Part shown: positions 1-5,290 of the stretch, piece by piece | How positions within the stretch are numbered: the first letter of the stretch is position 1 | Layout: each line of letters opens with the position of its first letter | Translations under genes and position numbers: made by a program | The notes under the pieces: generated by a model | Database searches by the model: none | What the model was told of the DNA's origin: nothing | The model's input: the letters and a program-made list of their open reading frames with translations, nothing else | Origin: Rhodospirillales bacterium | Lineage (GTDB): Bacteria; Pseudomonadota; Alphaproteobacteria; Acetobacterales; Acetobacteraceae | Length of the DNA stretch: 7,402 nucleotides | Assembly: GCA_025352915.1 (NCBI GenBank) | Contig: JANXSA010000443.1 | Span: 1-7,402 of the forward strand | Direction of reading: 5' to 3'

Positions 1-515
1 AGCGGCGGCATGGTCAGGTCATAGCTCAGCCGGGTCAGCCCCAGGCTGGCCAGCGCCTCGGCCGCCACCAGCACGATCTCGGCATCGGCGTCGGGGCTGT
101 CATGGCCGATCAGCTCGATCCCGGCCTGCGCCACTTGCCGGTCGGGCGCGATCTGACTGCCCTGGACGCGCAGGCATTGCCCGGCATAGGACAGCCGCAA
201 CGGCCGCGCGCGCTGCGCCAGCCTTGTGGTGGCGATACGGGCCACCTGCGGCGTGATATCGGCCCGCAGCCCCATCATCCGCCGCGTCTCGGGGTCCATC
301 AGGCGAAACGTCTGGTCGGCCACGGCAGCACCGGTGCCGGCAAGCAGCGAGTCCTCGAACTCCAGCAGCGGCGGCTTGACCCGCTGGTAGCCATGCGCTG
401 CGAAGGCGTCCATCAGCCCCTGCACCGCCGCCGCCTCGGTTTCGGCATCGGGCGGCAACAGGTCGCGCAGGCCGGCAGGCAACAGCGCGGGATGGGGGGG
501 TGGATCGTCGGTCAT
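1..515 (-). CDS. hisZ: HisZ, ATP phosphoribosyltransferase regulatory subunit (partial, 3' end beyond window)
   Basis: HisZ is a catalytically inactive histidyl-tRNA synthetase paralogue. It forms a complex with short-form HisG and is needed for the first step of histidine biosynthesis (ATP plus PRPP to phosphoribosyl-ATP) in the cytoplasm. 171 codons from the ATG at 515 are visible. The class II synthetase-like core is clear: the N-terminal PAGLRDLLPP segment (13-22), LRADITPQVARI (83-94), RLSYAGQCLR (107-116, the HisRS motif 2 region) and QVAQAGIELIG (127-137). No strong Shine-Dalgarno precedes this ATG and the frame stays open further upstream; 515 is chosen because the family N-terminus begins a few residues later. 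The AsmA-family gene ends 52 bases upstream on the same strand, so the two are probably co-transcribed. Codons 5-7 contain a run of seven C on the coding strand. A true HisRS is less likely because the HisRS-type catalytic motifs are not those expected, but the C-terminal half is not visible. Confidence 0.93.
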   Translation of the reverse strand, partial: MTDDPPPHPALLPAGLRDLLPPDAETEAAAVQGLMDAFAAHGYQRVKPPLLEFEDSLLAGTGAAVADQTFRLMDPETRRMMGLRADITPQVARIATTRLAQRARPLRLSYAGQCLRVQGSQIAPDRQVAQAGIELIGHDSPDADAEIVLVAAEALASLGLTRLSYDLTMPP

Positions 516-567
516 GGGCTCGGCCAGTTGTGGGGGCAGCCAAAGGCCCGCGCCTATAGCACCGGGA

Positions 568-2526
568 TCAGCGCGGCAACAGCCGCAACACGTCGGGCAG
601 ACCCGGCGTCGCCCCCCGCGCCGGCACCTCGGCCAGTCCGCCGCAAGGATTGGTGCGCGAGGCCCCGGGATCGAGCACGATCGCGCCGAGGGCGGCCAGC
701 GGATTGGCGCGCAGCCCGCCACGCCCCAGCACGGCGATGTTCGGCTCCAGCAATGTGCCGCGCACCTGCACCGGCACCACCACACCGCCGAGCCCAGCCA
801 GCTTCAGCCGCGGCGCGAGGTCGAGCGCCACCACCTCGGTGCCCAGATTGACCGTGCCGGTGCCGATCATCGAGATATCGCCGGCATCGGCGGCCAACAG
901 CCGGGCGGTGGCCACGCCGCGCGCGATGGCGAAGCGGGCGATGGCGCAGTTGAGCTTTGACTCCGCCAGCTTCTGCACCTGGGGCAATGCATTGCGCAGC
1001 GCCCCCAGCCCGAGCGCGTCGATATAGCCGTTTTGCAAGATGCCCTGCCCCACCACCAGGCTGGCGGTGCCGTCCAACGAAGCGGCGATGGCGCGGGGGC
1101 TGTCGCCCTGACCGCGCAATGCGAGCACCACATCGCCCTTTGCCTCCAGCAGCGCAGGCGCCTTGGCCAGTGCCAGCAGCCGGCCGATATTGACCTGCTG
1201 GGCCGCGACATCGAGCACCAGCGCCGGCGGCGTGGCGCGGGTGTTCAACCGGCCATCGCCGGCGACGTGGCTGCCGGCCAGGGTGAAGGCATAGGGGCGC
1301 AGCGCCAGGTCGCCATCGACCAGCACCAGGCGCAGCATCGCCTGTTCCACCCGCGCCGGCGCGGTTTCCAGCAGCGTCACGCGCAGCGTCACGTCGGCGT
1401 CCAAGCCATGCAGCGCCGAGAAATCGAGCGGCTCGGCGCTGAACAATCGGCCGTCGGGCGCCTCGGCGCGCGACGCCTCACCGGTTCCCTGGGGCAGCCA
1501 CGCCTCCAGCACATCCAGCTTCGTCGAGTCCAGATCGGCCGTCAGCTTGGGCCGCGGGCCGGAGAGATCGAGCGCGGCTGTTCCGGCCAGGTCCGAGCGG
1601 CCGACCCGCAACACCAGCTCGACGGCGCGCAAGGTGGCGCCAAGATCGCCCTGGATGCGGGCGGACAGATGCGCCTTGGTGGCCGGCAGGATTGCGCCGA
1701 GCAGCTCGTCGAGCGATTTCAGCGGCTCGGCTTCGGCCGACACGCTGAGGTCGAGGCCTTTTCCGGCCCGCGCGTCGGCGAGGCCGCCGGCCAGCTTGAT
1801 CACCGTGCCGGGCAGGGTGACGCTGAGATTGGCGACGAATGGGCCGCCGGGGGCGAGGAAGCCGGTCGGCAGGTCGAGGTCGCCGGCAATGGCGATCGGC
1901 TGTTCGCGGTAGATCGACGACGCTGCCAGCGCGATCCGGCCATCGGGACGGGAGGTCAGCTTCAGCTCTTGCAGCAGCACCGAACGGGTTGCCTCGCCCG
2001 CGCGGGCGTCGCGCCCACGCCCATCACGCCAGGTGATGGCGATGTTGCCCAGCAGGATCTCGTCGATCAGCGGCAGGCCGCCGGCATCGGTGCGCACGCC
2101 GGGGCCGGTGTCGGACGGGGCGACGGCGGGGCGGGTGAAATCCCAGTTGCGCCGGCCCTCGGCATCGGTTTCCAGCAGCAGGTCGGCGTCACGCAGCACC
2201 ACGCGGGTGATGTGCAGGGCGCGTTCGAACAGCAGCGGGCGCAGTTCGACCTCGGCGGTCAGCAGGCCGACACGCAGCATGTTCGGCTGGCTGCCCCAGG
2301 GGGCGTTGGTCAGGGTGGCGTCCTTGACCGTCAGCGACGGGCGCGGGAACAGGCGCAGGGAGACCTCGCCCTCGAAGGCCAAGGCGCGGCCGGTGGCCTG
2401 GGCGACCTGGGCGGCGAGCGGGCCCTTGAAGCGGCCGAAATCCAGCGTCGCCAGCGCCACCACGATGCCAATCGCCGCGAGCAGCACCACGCCGAACGCG
2501 GCGAACAGGATCATCCTCAGTCGCAT
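568..2526 (-). CDS. AsmA family protein
   Basis: This 652-residue protein belongs to the AsmA/TamB-like superfamily, inner-membrane-anchored periplasmic proteins linked to envelope assembly and phospholipid transport. It has one N-terminal membrane segment (about residues 4-27, after the basic start MRLR). Next comes the typical AsmA N-terminal pattern: LDFGRFKGPLAAQVAQATGR, then FEGEVSLRLFPRPSLTVKDATL and NAPWG. A long beta-rich middle follows, then a C-terminal AsmA_2-like block (LNCAIARFAIARG from about residue 525, then a GTGTVNLGTE stretch and an NPC motif near residue 626). Length and domain order are normal for the family. The frame is open up to a TTG at 2538, but I choose the ATG at 2526 because GGAGA lies 5 bases upstream of it. 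The gene is divergent from the aminotransferase and precedes hisZ. The family assignment is firm; the particular lipid or outer-membrane target cannot be read from the sequence. Confidence 0.93.
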   Translation of the reverse strand: MRLRMILFAAFGVVLLAAIGIVVALATLDFGRFKGPLAAQVAQATGRALAFEGEVSLRLFPRPSLTVKDATLTNAPWGSQPNMLRVGLLTAEVELRPLLFERALHITRVVLRDADLLLETDAEGRRNWDFTRPAVAPSDTGPGVRTDAGGLPLIDEILLGNIAITWRDGRGRDARAGEATRSVLLQELKLTSRPDGRIALAASSIYREQPIAIAGDLDLPTGFLAPGGPFVANLSVTLPGTVIKLAGGLADARAGKGLDLSVSAEAEPLKSLDELLGAILPATKAHLSARIQGDLGATLRAVELVLRVGRSDLAGTAALDLSGPRPKLTADLDSTKLDVLEAWLPQGTGEASRAEAPDGRLFSAEPLDFSALHGLDADVTLRVTLLETAPARVEQAMLRLVLVDGDLALRPYAFTLAGSHVAGDGRLNTRATPPALVLDVAAQQVNIGRLLALAKAPALLEAKGDVVLALRGQGDSPRAIAASLDGTASLVVGQGILQNGYIDALGLGALRNALPQVQKLAESKLNCAIARFAIARGVATARLLAADAGDISMIGTGTVNLGTEVVALDLAPRLKLAGLGGVVVPVQVRGTLLEPNIAVLGRGGLRANPLAALGAIVLDPGASRTNPCGGLAEVPARGATPGLPDVLRLLPR

Positions 2527-2552
2527 GCCATTCTCCAAGCCAGAAGGCGCGC

Positions 2553-2581
2553 AAACTAGCCTGGGCGGGGGGCTGGAACAA
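2553..2581 (-). promoter_or_regulatory. Candidate promoter for the AsmA-family gene (and hisZ)
   Basis: Read on the minus strand, TTGTTC (2581-2576) and TAGTTT (2558-2553) are separated by exactly 17 bases. This fits a sigma-70-type promoter and would give a leader of roughly 20 bases before the ATG at 2526, leaving room for the GGAGA ribosome site. It rests on pattern matching only. Confidence 0.35.
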
Positions 2582-2603
2582 CGCGCGAGCGGGGGGCTAG
2601 AAT
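2575..2603 (+). promoter_or_regulatory. Weak candidate promoter for the aminotransferase
   Basis: TAGAAT (2598-2603) matches the -10 consensus at five of six positions. GGAACA (2575-2580) lies 17 bases upstream and is a poor -35 match. The start site would fall near 2610, about 30 bases before the ATG. A second AT-rich hexamer, TATAAC (2614-2619), has no visible -35 partner. This candidate -35 overlaps the -35 of the opposing minus-strand promoter. Confidence 0.2.
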
Positions 2604-2639
2604 TGGGCAGCCGTATAACAAGACGACGAGGAGCGCCCG

Positions 2640-3875
2640 ATGGACAGTCAGCCTTCAGCCTTTACCGCCCAGGTGGCCAAGGGCGCGCCCGGGCCGGGTG
2701 TGCGTTTCGGCGGGTTTGCCGAGTATTATTTCATCGGCGGCAACAACGATCCGACGCAAATCCCCAAGGACATGCTGGCCCGCGCCGCCGAGACCGTCAT
2801 CAAGCGCGATGGCCACATGATCGCGATCTACAACATGGGGGTGGGGCCGCAGGGCTATCCGCCGCTGCGGGCATTCGTCGCCGACAAGATGAAGCGGCAT
2901 CGCGGGATCACCGTGGATGGCGAGAACATCCTGATCACCACGGGGTCCAACCAGGGCATCGACCTGGTGGTGGCGGCGATGATCAATCCGGGCGACGTGG
3001 TGGTGATGGAGGAGCATTGCTATGCCTCGTCGATCAGCCGGTTCAAGAAGTCCGGGGCGGTGGTCATTCCGGTGAAGCTGGACGATGACGGGATCGTCAT
3101 GGACGACCTCGCCCGCATCCTGGCCGAACAGAAGGCCGCGGGCACGCCGGTCAAGATGATCTACACCATCCCGACGATCCAGAACCCGACGGGCTCGATC
3201 CTGCCGATGGACCGGCGGGTGCGGATGGTGGAGCTGGCGCGGCAGTTCGATACGCTGATCTTCGAGGATGAGTGCTATGCCGATTTGATCTGGGCCGGGG
3301 GGGCGCCGGCGGCGTTGTACTCGATGGCGCCGGAACGCACGGTGCATATCGGCAGTTTTTCCAAGACGTTGGCGCCGGCCTTGCGGCTGGGGTACGCCAC
3401 CGGGGATTGGGAAATCCTGGGGCGGATGACGGCGCTGAAGAACGATGGCGGGACCGGGGCGCTGGATCAGATGATCGCTTCCGAGTACTTCACGACGTAT
3501 TTCGACCAGCATGTCGAGAGCCTGACCAAGGTTCTGGGCGACAAGCTGGATTGCATGATCGAGGCGGTTGAGGCCGAGTTCGGGTCGCATATGACGCTGT
3601 TCAAGCCGAAGGGCGGGATCTTCCTGTGGATGAAACTTCCCGATGAGGTGGATGTGCGCACGCTGATTGGGCCCGCGGGGAAAGAGGGCATCGTGTTCAA
3701 TCCTGGGCCGGAATGGTCGTTGCTGGGGGATGGGGCGAAGTCGCATCTGCGGCTGTGCTTTGCGCTGAACTCCAAGGAGAATATCCGCGAGGGGGTGGCG
3801 AAGTTTGCCCGCGTCTGCTTCGAGCAGACCGGGATTCCGCCGCAGAGCCGGAATGTCAGTAATGCAGCGGGGTAA
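2640..3875 (+). CDS. PLP-dependent aminotransferase, class I/II (fold type I)
   Basis: This 411-residue cytoplasmic aminotransferase moves an amino group between an amino acid and a 2-oxo acid using pyridoxal phosphate. The expected family residues are all present. GSNQG (102-106) is the phosphate-binding turn and Tyr128 is in position to stack on the cofactor. QNPTG (181-185) supplies Asn182. FEDECYADL (208-216) supplies Asp210 and Tyr213. SFSKTLAPALRLGY holds the Schiff-base Lys242 and Arg249. LRLCFA (370-375) holds Arg371, the usual binder of the substrate carboxylate. GAGGAG (2628-2633) lies 6 bases before the ATG, which fixes the start. Length is normal. The sequence resembles the MocR/2-aminoadipate/kynurenine aminotransferase branch, but there is no fused GntR-type DNA-binding domain, so it is an enzyme and not a MocR regulator. 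Substrate cannot be assigned. The gene stands alone, divergent from the AsmA-family gene and convergent with the 197-residue gene. Confidence 0.95.
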   Translation: MDSQPSAFTAQVAKGAPGPGVRFGGFAEYYFIGGNNDPTQIPKDMLARAAETVIKRDGHMIAIYNMGVGPQGYPPLRAFVADKMKRHRGITVDGENILITTGSNQGIDLVVAAMINPGDVVVMEEHCYASSISRFKKSGAVVIPVKLDDDGIVMDDLARILAEQKAAGTPVKMIYTIPTIQNPTGSILPMDRRVRMVELARQFDTLIFEDECYADLIWAGGAPAALYSMAPERTVHIGSFSKTLAPALRLGYATGDWEILGRMTALKNDGGTGALDQMIASEYFTTYFDQHVESLTKVLGDKLDCMIEAVEAEFGSHMTLFKPKGGIFLWMKLPDEVDVRTLIGPAGKEGIVFNPGPEWSLLGDGAKSHLRLCFALNSKENIREGVAKFARVCFEQTGIPPQSRNVSNAAG

Positions 3876-3876
3876 G

Positions 3877-3920
3877 GAAGCAGTTCTTTTTTGAAAAAAA
3901 GAACCAAAAAACTTTCATCC
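3877..3920 (+). repeat. AT-rich palindromic repeat, copy A (diverged)
   Basis: First of five copies (A-E) of one hairpin repeat in this window. Its core is a perfect 10-base inverted repeat, GTTCTTTTTT (3883-3892) and AAAAAAGAAC (3895-3904), with a 2-base loop. A run of A and then CTTTCATCC follows, matching the tail of copy D in the same orientation. Relative to copies C-E the stem differs by paired changes that preserve pairing. Confidence 0.75.
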
Positions 3921-3964
3921 ATTGGCCCCCATGAAAATGGATGAAAGTCTTTTTGCTTTTTTTT
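3911..3964. terminator. Candidate bidirectional intrinsic terminator
   Basis: A perfect 13-base inverted repeat (3911-3923 and 3936-3948) encloses a 12-base loop. On the plus strand it is followed at once by a T-rich run interrupted by GC (3949-3964). On the minus strand the stem is also followed by a T-rich stretch (the complement of 3894-3910). It sits just after the stop of the aminotransferase (3875) and before the convergent end of the 197-residue gene (4061), where a terminator usable from both sides is expected. The stem is formed by the inner ends of copies A and B, so terminator and repeat pair are the same DNA. Confidence 0.6.
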
Positions 3965-3984
3965 CTACAGAAAAAGAAGGTCTT
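3939..3984 (-). repeat. AT-rich palindromic repeat, copy B (diverged, inverted relative to A)
   Basis: The 24-base core (3956-3979) aligns without gaps with the cores of copies C and E. Its stem has one swapped base pair (G-C replaced by C-G at the inner end) and one change that leaves a G·U pair. It is in opposite orientation to copy A, with the GATGAA ends of the two copies facing each other across a 12-base gap. Confidence 0.75.
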
Positions 3985-4015
3985 TTTTGATTTTGTTCTA
4001 AATCGGGTCAAAATT

Positions 4016-4031
4016 GTTTCGTATACGGAAC
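4016..4031. promoter_or_regulatory. Imperfect palindrome centred on GTATAC, possible operator
   Basis: GTTTC-GTATAC-GGAAC is a 16-base palindrome with one mismatched pair and a perfect CGTATACG centre (4020-4027). The size and symmetry are like operators of dimeric repressors. It lies between two converging gene ends, where no promoter is expected, so it may be chance or a relic. No regulator gene is visible in the window. Confidence 0.2.
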
Positions 4032-4060
4032 ATTTATCACGTGCGTCAGCAGGGCGGCGG

Positions 4061-4654
4061 TCAGGTGCGAAAAATGTGTGAGGCGTAGAAGTCGGGTCCG
4101 GCGGGCGCGCGCGGGGGGGCGAGGGTGGCCAGGAAGGCCTGATACGTGCGCGGTTCGCGGCACGGCGCGCGGGGGCGGACGGGACGCGGGGATGCTGGGG
4201 GCATTCGCGGCCGCTTCAGGATGGCGGGCGGGGTGATGCCGAGCATACGGCAGAGCGGGCGCAGGAGGCGGCCGGCTTGCGGGACGGCCTGGAGGAAAGC
4301 CTGGGTGTCCGGGCGGGCGAGGAAGAGTTCGACCGGGTAGATGGAGTGGACGGCGGGTTGGGCGAGGCGGATCAGCCAGGCCTGGCCGGCGGGGATATAG
4401 GGGCGCTGCGGGGATTGCGGGCGCGGCTCGGCTGCTTGGGGGCGGGCGGGACGGGGCTTGGGGAAGGTGCCAGCCTGCCATTGCAGGACGAGGCGATCCA
4501 GGCGCAGGACCATGCGGCCGAGGCGGTTGTGGATGGTGAGGAGGAGGAGCGGGGCGAGGGCCGGGATGCGGGCGGCGGCGAGGCGGAGCGCGAGTCTCAG
4601 GCCCGTAGCGATGGTTGTGAATGCCTGTCCAAGGGCGGTTGATGCTTCGTTCAT
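4061..4654 (-). CDS. Hypothetical protein, 197 residues
   Basis: I do not assign a function. Three parts are visible. Residues 1-63 are an Arg- and Leu-rich amphipathic or hydrophobic region, with a possible membrane-associating stretch at about 22-41 and then the basic segment NRLGRMVLRLDRLVLQW. Residues 64-85 form a Pro-rich linker. Residues 86-140 form a compact region ending in QAGRLLRPLCRMLG (126-139). The tail (141-197) is Pro- and Arg-rich. The first and third parts have the ordered look of conserved segments, and I have an unverified impression of similar short proteins in other Acetobacteraceae. The ATG at 4654 is the natural start. No Shine-Dalgarno is seen, and the promoter lies so close that the mRNA may begin at or near the ATG. 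The gene stands alone, flanked downstream by the A/B terminator hairpin. The low-complexity composition leaves some doubt. Confidence 0.72.
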   Translation of the reverse strand: MNEASTALGQAFTTIATGLRLALRLAAARIPALAPLLLLTIHNRLGRMVLRLDRLVLQWQAGTFPKPRPARPQAAEPRPQSPQRPYIPAGQAWLIRLAQPAVHSIYPVELFLARPDTQAFLQAVPQAGRLLRPLCRMLGITPPAILKRPRMPPASPRPVRPRAPCREPRTYQAFLATLAPPRAPAGPDFYASHIFRT

Positions 4655-4660
4655 GTTAGT

Positions 4661-4689
4661 TACATATGTTAGTTTGAGGAGCGATGCAA
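4661..4689 (-). promoter_or_regulatory. Candidate promoter of the 197-residue gene, possibly leaderless
   Basis: On the minus strand TTGCAT (4689-4684) and TATGTA (4666-4661) are spaced by 17 bases. The -10 ends only 6 bases before the ATG at 4654, so initiation 6-8 bases after the -10 would fall at or next to the A of the start codon. The absence of a Shine-Dalgarno agrees with this. Confidence 0.4.
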
Positions 4690-4690
4690 G

Positions 4691-4717
4691 GGGTATGTGA
4701 ATCTTTTTTGCATACCC
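4691..4717. repeat. Short inverted repeat with 7-base arms
   Basis: GGGTATG (4691-4697) and CATACCC (4711-4717) form perfect arms around a 13-base spacer containing six T. It lies immediately upstream of the candidate promoter of the 197-residue gene, where an activator or repressor site could be, but arms this short can arise by chance. Confidence 0.3.
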
Positions 4718-4779
4718 GCGCCGTGACCTTAGCCCCAGGGCAGGGCGATCGCTTATCGCGGGCGGCGTTGGCGTGGCTA

Positions 4780-4814
4780 CCCCTCACCCAACCCTCTCCC
4801 CCAAGGGGAGAGGG
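4780..4814. repeat. REP-like palindromic repeat, copy 1
   Basis: A CCCCTCACCC leader is followed by a hairpin with perfect 10-base arms, CCCTCTCCCC (4792-4801) and GGGGAGAGGG (4805-4814), and a 3-base loop. This C-rich element resembles dispersed extragenic palindromes common in many proteobacterial genomes. It forms the downstream boundary of the decayed gene at 4816-5080. A near-identical copy in the same orientation lies at 5144. Confidence 0.8.
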
Positions 4815-4815
4815 C

Positions 4816-5080
4816 TTTTCCACGGTCAATGCGGCCGAGCGTTGGTCGCCTTCGTAGGTTTTGCGGAAGCTGACGACGCCACCGGTTCGGGTGCCGGAGA
4901 TGGTGGCGTAGAGGGGGCGGCCGGAGTCAGGGCCGGTATCGGCGAGTTCGGTGATGGAGCCGCCGAGGTGTCCATCGGTTTCAATCAGGGCGGCGTCGAA
5001 GGGGACCGGGTGTGGCGGTGCCGGTAGGCATATTGGCCCCGCCAGGTGCCGGAGAGATTGGTTGGATCGGAGGAGGTCAT
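4816..5080 (-). pseudogene. Broken small gene, frameshifted and truncated
   Basis: From the ATG at 5080, the first 19 codons read as a plausible N-terminus containing NLSGTWRGQYAY. The frame is then lost. From base 5024 the next frame continues sensibly with PVPFDAALIETDG, GGSITEL, LYATISGTRTGG and VVSFRKTYEG. One extra C after the Tyr19 codon (at 5024/5023) would join the two halves as ...QYAYPAPP..., so a one-base deletion explains the break. The coding pattern ends where REP-like copy 1 begins. The text resembles small (about 120 residue) beta-rich proteins with a GTW.G.Y start, an F.A.L.E..G.L.G.I.E core and a V.F.K.Y strand, whose C-terminal part (a second GTW/G.W region) would be missing here. 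That family memory is unverified and I know of no function for it. A sequencing error could explain the frameshift but not the truncation. Confidence 0.68.
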
Positions 5081-5143
5081 GGGGGTGCGGAGGGTGATCA
5101 GGGTGGGTTGCGGGCCATTTTCGAAGCATTCGTGGTGTATCGA

Positions 5144-5176
5144 CCCCTCACCCCGACCCTCTCCCCCAAGGGGAGA
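5144..5176. repeat. REP-like palindromic repeat, copy 2
   Basis: Same orientation as copy 1. It has the same CCCCTCACC leader and ACCCTCTCCCCCAAGGGGAGA body, but the right arm diverges after GGGGAGA (5170-5176), leaving 7-base arms around a 3-base loop. It lies 64 bases upstream of the decayed gene's start codon, so the two direct copies bracket that gene. Confidence 0.78.
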
Positions 5177-5187
5177 CGATCGTAAGG

Positions 5188-5231
5188 GATGAAGTTTTTT
5201 TGCTTCTTTTTGTTCACAAAAAGAAGGTCTT
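5188..5231 (-). repeat. AT-rich palindromic repeat, copy C (solitary)
   Basis: The core 5203-5226 has arms CTTCTTTTTG (5203-5212) and CAAAAAGAAG (5217-5226) around TTCA. It is preceded by GATGAAG and a run of seven T. It matches copy E almost exactly and lacks the inverted partner seen for A/B and D/E. It starts 11 bases after REP-like copy 2. Confidence 0.85.
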
Positions 5232-5259
5232 GCTTTTGGTTTTGCGTCGCCCCCTCCGG

Positions 5260-5281
5260 CTTCCCCCGCAAGCAGGGGAAG
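5260..5281. terminator. GC-rich hairpin just after the LLM oxidoreductase stop
   Basis: CTTCCCC (5260-5266) and GGGGAAG (5275-5281) form perfect 7-base arms around an 8-base loop, ending 9 bases beyond the stop codon of the minus-strand oxidoreductase. There is no clear T-run directly after it on the minus strand, so it may stabilise the mRNA 3' end, act as a weak terminator, or be another dispersed repeat. Confidence 0.4.
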
Positions 5282-5290
5282 AATAGTGGG

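Noticed and set aside
1033..2559. A 508-codon open frame antisense to the AsmA-family gene
   Set aside because: It is Gln/Arg/Gly-rich with no domain, lies entirely opposite a well-supported gene and has no credible ribosome site.
2655..3746. A 363-codon open frame antisense to the aminotransferase
   Set aside because: It is His/Arg/Pro-rich shadow text, and the plus strand shows every catalytic residue of an aminotransferase.
5079..5192. A 37-codon plus-strand frame with a perfect GGAGGAGG ribosome-site look-alike just before its ATG
   Set aside because: The purine run is simply the complement of the Thr-Ser-Ser codons of the broken minus-strand gene. The frame runs through REP-like copy 2 and has no protein-like pattern.
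5203..5226. Copy C as a simple intrinsic terminator for the upstream or downstream minus-strand gene
   Set aside because: The T-run lies before the hairpin on the plus strand, so the minus strand has A after the stem. Neither strand has the normal stem-then-T-run order at this copy.
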